Of a stretch of DNA of 49,098 bases, positions 32,924 through 41,500 are shown piece by piece. The translations under genes were made by a program, and so were the position numbers. The stretch's first letter is position 1. Each line of letters starts with the position of its first letter. The DNA is from Paenibacillus soyae (GTDB lineage: Bacteria > Bacillota > Bacilli > Paenibacillales > Paenibacillaceae). The stretch lies in assembly GCF_024623455.1 (NCBI RefSeq), contig NZ_JANIPJ010000010.1, positions 1 to 49,098 of the forward strand. The letters are read 5' to 3'. The notes under the pieces are model-generated. The model saw nothing but the letters and a program-made list of their open reading frames with translations. It did no database searches and was not told the origin of the DNA.

Positions 32924-33880
32924 ATGAAGCAGGTTCGGAACATGATCATTGACGCGGATACGGGAATAGACGACGCGCTCGCGATCCTCTACGCGCTGAA
33001 ATCGCCGGGCATCCGGGTGGAGGGCGTGACAACCGTGTTCGGCAACATCGGCGTCGAACAGGCAACCGACAATACGCTGCGGATCATTAAGCTCGCGGGA
33101 GCGCCATACGAAGTGCCGGTTGCCATCGGGGCGGAGAAGCCGCTGAAGCGGGGTATGCCTGAATTCGCCACGCATGTCCATGGAAGGAACGGCATTGGCG
33201 ATGCGGACATCCCCGCATCGGATCAGCGTCCTCTCGAGGAGCGTGCTGACGATTTCATCCTTCGCAAGTCGAAGGAGCTTGCCGGCGAGCTAATCATCGT
33301 CACGCTAGGCCGCCTGACGAATGTGGCGCAAGCGGTGCTGAAGGATCCCGGGCTATGCGAACGGATCAAACAGGTATACGTGATGGGCGGGGCGGTCGGC
33401 GTTCCCGGCAACGTCACGCCGGTTTCGGAAGCCAACATCTGGGGCGACCCCGAAGCGGCGGATGTCGTCTTCTCGTCCGGCTTGCCGGTTACGATGGTCG
33501 GCCTCGACGTCACGATGAAGACGCTGCTGACGGGCAGCCATCTGGACAGGCTGGACCGATTGCGGCATGACGGGAACGGGGCGATCGTCGATTTCATCCG
33601 CGAGTCCCACCGCTATTATTTCGAATTCTACCGGTCCAGCAACGCCTTCATCGACTCGGCGCCTATCCACGATCCGCTTACCGTCCTGGTGGCGGAGGAT
33701 CCGTCGCTCGTGACGACCCGACTGATGAAGGTGTCGGTTGTCTGCGACAGCGAATTGTGCGCGGGCATGACGGCGGCCGACTTGCGAAGGCATCCGCTTG
33801 CCGGTTCCAATATTCGCGTCTGCACAGACGTGGACGAGGGGTTGGCGGTCGACCGGCTGCTGAGCCCGTTCGTGAGTTAA
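32924..33880 (+). CDS. nucleoside hydrolase (second copy)
   Basis: 318 residues, same family as the gene at 31062 but clearly divergent. The Asp cluster is IIDADTGIDDALAILYAL at 8-25, VTTVFGNIGV follows, then QVYVMGGAVGVPGNVTPVSEANIWGDPEAA and the late HDPLT. GGGGGG lies before ATG 32924, three bases after the rbsK stop. Two hydrolases in one operon suggest complementary specificities, for instance purine versus pyrimidine or N- versus C-linked; that is inference. Confidence 0.9.
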   Translation: MKQVRNMIIDADTGIDDALAILYALKSPGIRVEGVTTVFGNIGVEQATDNTLRIIKLAGAPYEVPVAIGAEKPLKRGMPEFATHVHGRNGIGDADIPASDQRPLEERADDFILRKSKELAGELIIVTLGRLTNVAQAVLKDPGLCERIKQVYVMGGAVGVPGNVTPVSEANIWGDPEAADVVFSSGLPVTMVGLDVTMKTLLTGSHLDRLDRLRHDGNGAIVDFIRESHRYYFEFYRSSNAFIDSAPIHDPLTVLVAEDPSLVTTRLMKVSVVCDSELCAGMTAADLRRHPLAGSNIRVCTDVDEGLAVDRLLSPFVS

Positions 33881-33893
33881 CTCTTAAGACCCG

Positions 33894-33935
33894 ATCCAAC
33901 TGGGCGAACGGTTCACGCTGGTTCGGCCAGCCTGA
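33894..33935 (+). pseudogene. C-terminal remnant of a flavin reductase gene
   Basis: Codons 33897-33935 read QLGERFTLVRPA then stop. This matches the terminus KLGERFTLVRPV of the intact flavin reductase at 24666-25277. Nothing upstream in frame continues the family, because the nucleoside hydrolase stop is only 14 bp away. This is the tail of a lost paralogue or a recombination scar. Confidence 0.65.
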
Positions 33936-33962
33936 GAAACGGGATCCTCGTTCACACAAAAT

Positions 33963-34000
33963 AACAGCGGCTGTCCTGGATATCCAAGGCAGCCGCTGTT
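33963..34000. terminator. terminator-like hairpin after the nucleoside operon
   Basis: AACAGCGGCTG (33963-33973) pairs with CAGCCGCTGTT (33990-34000). A- and T-rich bases flank it. It would end the nucleoside operon or the lost flavin reductase gene. Confidence 0.7.
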
Positions 34001-34009
34001 TCATTGTAC

Positions 34010-34320
34010 GCCTGCAGCCGGCGTTTCCTGCACGTTGAACCTCGTCGGCATCATTTTCGGCTCGTCCGCCGTACCCGTCAATTGCACGACGGAATCCGTG
34101 ATCTCCATGATCGAGGCAAGCTATTTTTCGGACATTTCCGCAATCGAGGAGAAGGCTAGCCGTCGATTGTCCAGCCGTAGTGGAGATCCCGCCCACGTTG
34201 ACCAAGAGACTGGAGGTGGAAGCGGCCACTACTTTGTCCCTTATCCGGAATCGAGCGTGTCATTCATCACGGATAGCGGGATCTGTTGCATGCCGCGCCC
34301 TATCCATCGATATACATAAT
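34010..34320 (-). pseudogene. decayed fragment resembling a methyl-accepting chemotaxis protein C-terminus
   Basis: Minus-strand translation gives VVAASTSSLLVNVGGIS and TTAGQSTASLLL in one frame. In another frame it gives SSIAEMSEK, a stop, then LASIMEITDSVVQLTGTADE and MMPTRFNVQE. Pieces such as (Q)LTGTADE..(L)TRFNV resemble the very end of chemoreceptors. Frameshifts and an internal stop show it is not functional. The identification is by eye on short, degenerate pieces, and no 5' part is seen. Confidence 0.35.
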
Positions 34321-34377
34321 ATGATGGTCATTTCCTCGTCTCGCGAGAGCGCGGGGGCTTGGAGGGTGGAGTAGGGA

Positions 34378-35283
34378 ATGCGAATGGAATGCGCCATTAT
34401 CGGAGGAGGACCGGCGGGTCTGAATGCGGCGCTCGTACTCGGCAGGGCAAGAAGGCAGGTCGCTTTGTTCGATGATAATCAACCGCGCAACGCGGTGACG
34501 AAGCATACGCATGGATTCATGACGCGGGACGGCGCGAAGCCGGAGGAGCTGCGAAGCCTGGCCAGGCAGGATATCAAAAAATACCCGACCGTCCGGACGA
34601 TAGCCAAACGGATTACGGGTGTTATGCCCATCCTTGGCGGCTTCCGCCTGCAGGCTGGCGACGGGAGCTTGTATGAATGCCGCAAGCTGCTGCTGGCGAC
34701 GGGACTAAGCGAGACGCTGCCGGACATTCACGGCATTCGGCAGTATTACGGGAGAAGCCTGTTCAATTGTCCGTATTGCGACGGCTGGGAGCTTCGAGAT
34801 CAGCCGCTTGTCGTTATTGCCGAAGGCAGCAACGCTTTTTCGTTGACAAGGCTTGCGTACCAGTGGAGCCGCAACCTTCTCGTCTGCACGAACGGCTCCA
34901 TGCGGGCGCTAACCGGAGAGGAGCTTCAGCTGCTGCAGCGCAAGGGAGTAGCCGTGTCGCATGATCGCATCAAGGAGCTGGCAGGCTCCGAGGGGATGCT
35001 GCGTGCGGTCGCGTTCGAGAATGGCGGCTCCTCGAAGCGGACCGGCGGCTTCGTCTCGCCTTACTGGCGGCATGCTTCGCCGCTCGGGGAGCTGCTAGGC
35101 TGCCGAATGAACGAATCGGGCGGCATCGAGACGGACGCTCTTGGCCGCACGAGCGTGTACGGCGTGTACGCCGCGGGAGACGCCTCCGTGATCGCGCCCG
35201 CGCAAGCGGTCATCGCGGCGGGGGAAGGGAGCCGGGCGGCGATCGGCATGAATTCGGATTTGGCGCGCGAGGATTTTGCTTAG
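34378..35283 (+). CDS. NAD(P)/FAD-dependent oxidoreductase, thioredoxin-reductase-like
   Basis: 301 residues. The N-terminal FAD-binding Rossmann motif is CAIIGGGPAGLNAALVLGRA (5-24). A central CPYCDGWE near residue 131 is the redox-active CxxC of low-molecular-weight thioredoxin-reductase-like proteins. The C-terminal FAD motif GVYAAGDAS is near 263. The NAD(P)-binding GxGxxG is degenerate (VVIAEGSNAFSL), so cofactor use is uncertain. It probably reduces a dithiol partner or acts as an NAD(P)H oxidase. GGAGGGTGGAG precedes ATG 34378. Confidence 0.82.
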   Translation: MRMECAIIGGGPAGLNAALVLGRARRQVALFDDNQPRNAVTKHTHGFMTRDGAKPEELRSLARQDIKKYPTVRTIAKRITGVMPILGGFRLQAGDGSLYECRKLLLATGLSETLPDIHGIRQYYGRSLFNCPYCDGWELRDQPLVVIAEGSNAFSLTRLAYQWSRNLLVCTNGSMRALTGEELQLLQRKGVAVSHDRIKELAGSEGMLRAVAFENGGSSKRTGGFVSPYWRHASPLGELLGCRMNESGGIETDALGRTSVYGVYAAGDASVIAPAQAVIAAGEGSRAAIGMNSDLAREDFA

Positions 35284-35346
35284 GGGAAGGTATTGCTTCG
35301 GAAGCCAACTTCCCGTATGATAATGGAAATTTACGGGGGTGGTTCG

Positions 35347-36363
35347 ATGATCCGGTATCCGTTATTGGAAGAAGGTACGGCGATTGGCGTAACGGCGCCG
35401 TCGTCCGGCGTGCCGAAGGACTTGCACGAATTGCTGCGTCAGTCTTGCGCCCGCATGGAGCGGGAGGGCTTTCGCGTCTTCTGCGGCGAGACGCCGTGGA
35501 TCCAGCGGAAAGCGAAATCGGCTCCCGCGCGGGTGCGCGCCGCCGAGTTGAATGCCATGATGAGCGACGACGGCATTGGACTCATCCTCCCTCCGTGGGG
35601 CGGAGAGCTGCTGATCGAAATGCTGGAGTTCATGGATTGGGACGGCATGAAGAGCAAGTGGGTGCTGGGTTATTCGGATACGAGCGCGCTGTTATTGGCC
35701 ATTACGTTGAGGACGGGGATCGCTACGGCTCACGGCACGAACCTCATTGATCTGAGGGGCGAGCACTCGGATCCGACGACCGCTATGTGGCGCGCCGTTT
35801 TGTCCACCAAGACGGGGGAATCGGTGCTGCAACGCTCCTCCGTGCGCTACCAGAAGGAATGGGATCACGCAAACCCGTCGCCGTGCGTCTTCCATCTGAC
35901 GGAGCCAACCGAATGGAAGACGTTGCCTTGCGACCCGGTTCTCATCAAAGGCCGTCTGCTGGGCGGATGCATCGATATTATCCGGCATTTAATCGGCACG
36001 CTGTACGGCGATGTTCGGCTGTTTCAGAAGCAGATGATCCATAATGAGCCGATTATCTGGTATTTCGAGAATTGCGAGTTATCCTCGACCGATCTGCGCC
36101 GGTCGCTCGTCCAGATGAGGCTGGCAGGCTGGTTCGAGCATTGCGCGGGCATTCTGTTCGGCAGAAGCGGGGCCAACCGGGCGGTCGAAGACTACACGGA
36201 GGAAGACGCATACCGCGAGCTGTCGGAGGAGCTGGGGCTCCCGATCGTCTACGATATCGACTGCGGGCATGTCCCTCCGCAGATCACGTTCGTGAACGGA
36301 GCGCATGCGGAGGTTGAAGCGGGAGGCGGGAGCGGGACGATTGTTCAGACGTTCAACACCTAG
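35347..36363 (+). CDS. S66-family peptidase (LD-carboxypeptidase-like)
   Basis: 338 residues, family S66 (LdcA/MccF). The N-terminal IGVTAPSSGV and the elbow LGYSDTSALL near residue 112, with the likely nucleophile serine, are characteristic. The later segments LLGGCIDIIRHLIGT and VYDIDCGHVPPQITFVNGA carry the conserved Glu/His region. Members trim L,D-tetrapeptides in peptidoglycan recycling or inactivate microcin-C-like peptide nucleotides. I cannot choose between them. The start is ATG 35347 after GGGGGTGG; the TTG at 35293 in the same frame lacks a site. Confidence 0.82.
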   Translation: MIRYPLLEEGTAIGVTAPSSGVPKDLHELLRQSCARMEREGFRVFCGETPWIQRKAKSAPARVRAAELNAMMSDDGIGLILPPWGGELLIEMLEFMDWDGMKSKWVLGYSDTSALLLAITLRTGIATAHGTNLIDLRGEHSDPTTAMWRAVLSTKTGESVLQRSSVRYQKEWDHANPSPCVFHLTEPTEWKTLPCDPVLIKGRLLGGCIDIIRHLIGTLYGDVRLFQKQMIHNEPIIWYFENCELSSTDLRRSLVQMRLAGWFEHCAGILFGRSGANRAVEDYTEEDAYRELSEELGLPIVYDIDCGHVPPQITFVNGAHAEVEAGGGSGTIVQTFNT

Positions 36364-36364
36364 G

Positions 36365-36395
36365 AAAACGGCAGTCGGCTGTCGGCTGCTGTTTT
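36365..36395 (+). terminator. terminator of the S66 peptidase gene
   Basis: AAAACGGCAGTCGGC pairs imperfectly (with G-U) with GTCGGCTGCTGTTTT, and a T-run follows. Confidence 0.62.
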
Positions 36396-36411
36396 TGTTG
36401 AATCGAGAGGT

Positions 36412-36855
36412 TTAACCTTTTAATGCTAGATGCAACAAAGGAAAAGGTCGTCCTGAGCCGTCTAGCTCCGACCGTCCCACTTGTACAAAACCAATTCGTT
36501 TGTAGAAGTTGTATGCTCCATCATTTTGCTCATTCACATCAACTTGGAGCTTGCTCCCTTTGATCTTTTTGGCGTGTTCTATCAGTCGCCTGCCGATACC
36601 TTTGCCATGATAGTCCGGATCAACGAATAGCATCTCAATTTTTGTTCCGTTAAGTCCAATAAATCCAGCCGGTTCATTATTTCCGTGCATTTCCACCCAA
36701 ATTTCAAGCTCTTTCAACGCTCCGTTCTGGAGCATTTGACGATAAAATTCAATATCTTCGCTCGTCAAAAAGGCGTGTGTACGACAAACAGCCTGGTACC
36801 AAATTTCGATTAGCTTATCATGATCGTTATCCTGATAAGGGGCAATTTTGTGCAT
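36412..36855 (-). CDS. GNAT acetyltransferase (YiaC-like)
   Basis: 147 residues of the GNAT fold. The acetyl-CoA pyrophosphate loop is DPDYHGKGIGRRLIEHA near 83-99 (consensus Q/RxxGxG/A). The N-terminal YQAVCRTHAFLTSEDIEFYR and C-terminal NEQNDGAYNFYKRIGF are typical of small protein- or amino-group acetyltransferases. The start is ATG 36855, nine bases after GGAGG (36865-36869). The frame's formal first codon overlaps the ribosome site. Base composition is noticeably more A+T-rich than in the neighbouring genes. Confidence 0.82.
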   Translation of the reverse strand: MHKIAPYQDNDHDKLIEIWYQAVCRTHAFLTSEDIEFYRQMLQNGALKELEIWVEMHGNNEPAGFIGLNGTKIEMLFVDPDYHGKGIGRRLIEHAKKIKGSKLQVDVNEQNDGAYNFYKRIGFVQVGRSELDGSGRPFPLLHLALKG

Positions 36856-36928
36856 CACTTTCAACCTCCCTATAGTTCGATGGAGAATCGAATGTCTATC
36901 ACTGAGCTCGAGTTGCCAGCCAGTTGAA

Positions 36929-37339
36929 TCATACCAATTCCGAAATAAACAGGGGCGTGGCTCCTTCTTCTTCGGAAAAACCGCATTTTTGATAAAAATC
37001 CACCACGTTCGGATAAGAGATCAACACTTTTGTTCTATACCCCTTGTATCGATCAAGCATCCTATTCATCATTTCTCTGCCGATTCCTTCTCCCTGATAG
37101 CTCGGATTGACTAACATATAGTGAAAATATACGGTCAATACACCATCCGATAGAGCATTTATCATTCCGATCAATTTATCCCCGTCCCAAGCCGCAACAA
37201 TCGAATGAGAGCCTTTAATTGCTTGTAACAGCTCGTTGGGATACTTCCCTGACTCCCACTCTACCGAAAGAAATAACTCTTGAAGCGACTCTGTCGTAAT
37301 CCCTTCAAGACTCGAATCGTAATTTACGCTCATCTCCAT
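36929..37339 (-). CDS. GNAT acetyltransferase (second)
   Basis: 136 residues. The GNAT signature is NPSYQGEGIGREMMNRML, preceded by the beta4 strand VYFHYMLV and followed by VVDFYQKCGF, the late acetyl-CoA strand. The substrate is unknown. The start is uncertain: ATG 37339 follows GAAGG by five bases, ATG 37333 lies eleven bases away, and ATG 37351 has no site. It is A+T-rich like its neighbour and is followed on the same strand by the first GNAT gene, so they may be cotranscribed. Confidence 0.78.
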   Translation of the reverse strand: MEMSVNYDSSLEGITTESLQELFLSVEWESGKYPNELLQAIKGSHSIVAAWDGDKLIGMINALSDGVLTVYFHYMLVNPSYQGEGIGREMMNRMLDRYKGYRTKVLISYPNVVDFYQKCGFSEEEGATPLFISELV

Positions 37340-37548
37340 ACCAGCCTTCATCGGAATATGACTTTAAATGCCAATTGCTTACTACGTCATTTTACCGTTT
37401 AATTGGTACTCCGATAATGGAGTGATTAAAGAATTTCTTGTGTTAATGCACATAGGCATTAGATAAAAAAATATTGTCGGCATATCCCCCTAAAACGCTG
37501 ACTTAGCCCGAATGATATAGTAACACTACGCAGAATACGGGGAGAGCC

Positions 37549-37737
37549 ATGACGATAAAGGATCTAAGAAGAAGACTGGAGTTCATGAAGTACATGGGGT
37601 TCGACGAATCGAAAAAAATGTGGGTGTACTCCTATTCCGATCGAACGAATCACCGTACCTACGGCATCATCGCAGGCAAATTGACCGTCGTAAAGCTGTC
37701 TTCGCTTAAGGGATTGAATTTACACTTCGGTAAATAG
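37549..37737 (+). CDS. 62-residue protein of unknown function
   Basis: A small basic protein, MTIKDLRRRLEFMKYMGFDE at the start, then WVYSYSDRTNHRTYGIIAGK and a closing LNLHFGK. GGGGAGAG lies four bases before the ATG, which supports translation. I recognise no family. It lies in the A+T-richer patch between the GNAT and DinB-family genes. Confidence 0.5.
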   Translation: MTIKDLRRRLEFMKYMGFDESKKMWVYSYSDRTNHRTYGIIAGKLTVVKLSSLKGLNLHFGK

Positions 37738-37745
37738 AAGAGGGA

Positions 37746-38267
37746 TTACTTTACATGATATCGTTCTTGTAAGACATGAATGTGATGTTGAACGTGCCCG
37801 GGTATAATACAAGCTATGGCTAGCACGGTAGTCGGATAATCTCGAAACATAGCTTTTTTCTGAAAGTCTTCGGGTTGCAAACTCTTTAACAGTGTAAGGC
37901 TGGACTTTCTAATGCTTGCCCATTCTTCAAGTACCTCAGATATGGGGCGTTTTGCAAAATCAGCCTGTTCAACATATCTTCCGATATGAATCGAAGCAAT
38001 TGGATTGGACTCATTTCTTGCTATGCAGAACATCCAGTAGTTAAACATTCTTTCCGCATCACACAAGTGACCTAGTACTTCTTTAATACTCCACTTTTCT
38101 GTCCCATAACGATAGTCTGCATCGCTATCAGATAACCTTTCAACCATCGTGATTACTGCTTTTTCTTGCTGGTTATAAATTTCAATGAGGTCTCCGTTAT
38201 CCAGAAGCTTTACATATCTATCAAAAAAAATATTGTAATCATTCTGGTGTGGTCTATTTGTAAGCAC
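37746..38267 (-). CDS. DinB-family (DinB_2) protein
   Basis: 173 residues with the DinB/YfiT four-helix bundle. WSIKEVLGHLCDAERMFNYW carries the first metal-binding His region, and IIPGHVQHHIHVLQERY at the end supplies the two other histidines (HxxxH-type). Family members include thiol-dependent S-transferases that can use bacillithiol, and a bacillithiol gene lies later in the window. The start is GTG 38267, eight bases after GGGAGTG. The earlier in-frame ATG at 38297 lacks a site. Confidence 0.78.
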   Translation of the reverse strand: MLTNRPHQNDYNIFFDRYVKLLDNGDLIEIYNQQEKAVITMVERLSDSDADYRYGTEKWSIKEVLGHLCDAERMFNYWMFCIARNESNPIASIHIGRYVEQADFAKRPISEVLEEWASIRKSSLTLLKSLQPEDFQKKAMFRDYPTTVLAIACIIPGHVQHHIHVLQERYHVK

Positions 38268-38361
38268 GAGTATCACACTCCCAATGCAATATTTCATCTA
38301 TGCTAGGTGCATGCGTTTCCTAGTTTCCCCGCTTAGCGCCAGGAGCAACGCTTCCTCAAAT

Positions 38362-38389
38362 ATATTATCGCATTAAGGTAAAATTGCAA
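38362..38389 (-). promoter_or_regulatory. sigma-A-like promoter of the DinB-family gene
   Basis: On the minus strand TTGCAA (38384-38389), a 16 bp spacer and TAATAT (38362-38367), about 95 bp upstream of the GTG start. Confidence 0.45.
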
Positions 38390-38444
38390 ACTTATACCAT
38401 TAATAATGCCATCAGACAAGTACTGTATTTTCCGCAGACAAAAA

Positions 38445-38481
38445 AAGGAGCCGAGCCATTGGTTGAATGGCTCGGCTCCTT
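38445..38481 (-). terminator. terminator of the xylanase gene
   Basis: A perfect 16 bp stem: AAGGAGCCGAGCCATT (38445-38460) with its complement at 38466-38481 and a five-base loop. On the minus strand it is followed by a T-run. Confidence 0.93.
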
Positions 38482-38508
38482 GATTGTTGCCAGGCAGTGA
38501 TCGGCTTC

Positions 38509-41500
38509 TTACAGCTGCCAGATCCGGTACAAAATGACGGCTGCTTCGGCTCTAGTCAACGCCTCGTTCGGCGCGAGCTTGCCGTTCTTGCCGTTCACGA
38601 TGCCCGACCCGACGAGGCTTGCGGCGCTGTTGGCCGCATAATCGGCTAATACGGCAGCATCGGAATAAGCGCTTAAATCTCCGCCATCTTCCATTAGCAT
38701 ACCTGCTGCCTCAAGCGCTCTCGCGGCGAGCACCATCATGTCTTGGCGGGAGATCGCGCTCTCCGGTCTGAAGGTGCCGTCCTCGAAGCCATTCGCGATT
38801 CCAAGCTCCTGAGCGATGGCAAGCTCGCGGTAGTAGTAGTCGGTTTCGCTCACATCGCTGAACATGGCTCCGTCTGCTCCTGCGCCTTGCAGCTCTAGCG
38901 CTCTAACAAGGAGAGCAATGAAATCTGCTCGTTTCATAGAGTCGGTTGGCGAGAACGTATCCTCGGAGGTTCCCTTAATGACGTCGCGGGCCGCCATGGC
39001 GTCGATCGCTTGCTGTGCCCATGGCACGCCAGCCAGATCCTCGAAGCTCTTGACGACAGATGCTACCGCGTACGTGCTGAAGTGAGTCGTCCGGAAAACA
39101 ACCGTTCCGCTTGCGGCGTCGTACCGCCCGTTCGGAATCGAGATCACTTCGCCGTCGCCGGCGATGTACCAGACCACGATCGAGTCCGGATTGGCGAGCT
39201 CGTCTTCCGTCGGCTCGTAAGGTACCGAGACGGTGACCGGCGCATCCGGGTTGTTCCACTCAATCGTTTTGTCACCGATGCTGACGCTCAGATCGAGTAC
39301 CGGGCGGTCACCGATCTTCTCGAGGGTCGCAGCATCGATGCTTTCCGACGAAGCTCTGGCTACACGCACGGAGACAGGCGCGTTTCCCGCTTCTTCATTG
39401 GCCAGCATGTTGCTTGGAATGGCGATCGTCACGTGCTCGGTCTGCATGTGAAGCACGAAGCTTTGTTCGCCGTTCAGGCTCTGAGCCGGCAGCTGCACTT
39501 CGTACGCGTTCGCGCCTGCTTGCTTCGGCACTTCGACAACGATTTGTTTATTGCCTTCCGTGGAGGAGGCAGCCAGCTCGAGCGCCTTTTTCAGATTGTC
39601 GCTCGAAATTTGGCCCGATACGCGGCCATTGTCGTTCTTGACGACAGGCTTAATGACGACTCCGCCTTCGGACTGCTCCACGCTTCCTTGCGGGCCTGGG
39701 ACGGTTATGACCGGGTAGGTTGGAGTCGTGCTCGATTCCGTCGTAAGCGTCAGCACGCCGTATACGGATGTATCTTGATAACCTTGACCGGTCGTGTCAT
39801 TCCAGCTTGCGGCGCTTTGGCGGGCGCCGGCTTTGCCGTCATTGATTTGCACGTCGAAGCCGAGCTTCACGTCTTTGGCCGGCGTTATGGCCGTAAGCGG
39901 GATTTTCAACTCGACCGTATAGTTGCTTCCCGAGAGCTTGGTTGCCGATTGGAAGCCCTCTTCAATGCTAGGCGGGTTGAAGGAGGTTTCGTTATCATAG
40001 TTGACTCGGTACTGTCCGTCATCTGCTTGATAAGACGCCGTTTTCCCATTGTTCTGATCCAGGAACACCTCAACGGAGTCCTGCTCCCAAGCGTTCGCGC
40101 TCGTTTTGTCCAGTTCGGCGTTGTTCACCTGGAATAGAACATACAGATTGTCTTCATCCCATAGCGCTTTTGCGGTTCCGCTTGCTCCTTGCCAAGCCAT
40201 TTGGAATTTGTTGATCGGCATCGAAGCCGTCTCGCTCCAGATCGCGTCGATGGTTCCGTCGACGACAGGCGTGCCGTATTTCGCGGTGGACTGATTGGCG
40301 ACGGTAGTTACCGGCGGATTCTCCGTCATAAACTTGACCGGGTCAATGACGCCGTAGTAGGCGGGCTTCGCTTGCAGGTCCGCGTCGAACAGAAGCGGAT
40401 TCTGGGAAGCTCTCCAGCTCGTTGCGTCATTAAGGCCCCAGAACGTGACGCGCGCAATATGGTCCGCGTACTCTTTGTAAAGGTTCATGAGCTGCGCGTA
40501 CAGGTAGCCTTGAGCTTTGGCTTCTTTCTCCGTCATTGTGGAGTCGGAGCCAGCCGTAATATCGATTTCCGTAACGCTGACTTCAACGCCTAACTCGATG
40601 AACCGTTCTAAAGAGGCTTTCACGTTATCAAGCTTCGTGCTCAGATTGTAGTGTGCTTGCATGCCGATGCCGTCGATGAGCTTTTTCCCGTTGTGGGCTG
40701 CGGCGTACTTGTTGTTGAGCTCCTCGACCATGTTCGCGATGGCTGTCGCTTTGTTCTTGTTGTCGTCGTTATAGTCGTTGTAGTAGAGCTTGATGCCGGA
40801 AGCCCAGCTCGCGTTAGTCGGGTCGTCCAGTACCTCTCTTGCGATCAAGAAGGATTGCTCGACGTAATCGTCACCGATGGCCGCTTTCCATGGCGAGTTG
40901 CGCAGCGACGCTTTCCAGTTGGTCGGATTCGGCGGATTATCGTTCATTGCTTCATTGACGACATCCCATGAGATGACGTCGCCTTTAAAGTGCTTCATAA
41001 CCGTCGTGATGTGATTGCGCAAATTGGCAAGCGCCGTCTCTCTGCTCAGCGGTTTGTCATCCGCCCCCGTGCTAAGCCAAAGCGGCATCTGCTGATGCCA
41101 GACGAGCACGTGGCCGTGCAGCAAGAGTCCTTGCTCCTTGATTTTGGCTACGAGGGCATCCTCCGCGGTGAAGTCGAATTGTCTCTCCGCGTTGTAGGCG
41201 TAATCCGGCTTCATGGCGTTCTCCGCCGTTACGACGTTGTGGTGCTTTGTCAGAAGCTCCAGACGTTTCCCGTCAAACTCCGCATCGCCAACCGCGGCGC
41301 CGATCAGGAAGTCGTCTTTGTAAACAGTTTTGATCGGCGTTAAATTTTGAATCGGCTTTGGAGCCGCTACGGCGCCGAGATGGGTGATTTTGAAGTCATC
41401 CATGTAGAAGGTGACGGCGTCTGCGGGCTCTTGAGCCGTCTCTACGTAGGCCTTCAACACGGTCGGGGTGGACGTCAAGGTGAAGTCACCCGTTAGCTCC

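Noticed and set aside
34035..34319. Plus-strand 94-codon gene
   Set aside because: Opposite the decayed chemoreceptor-like fragment, with no ribosome site and no family resemblance.
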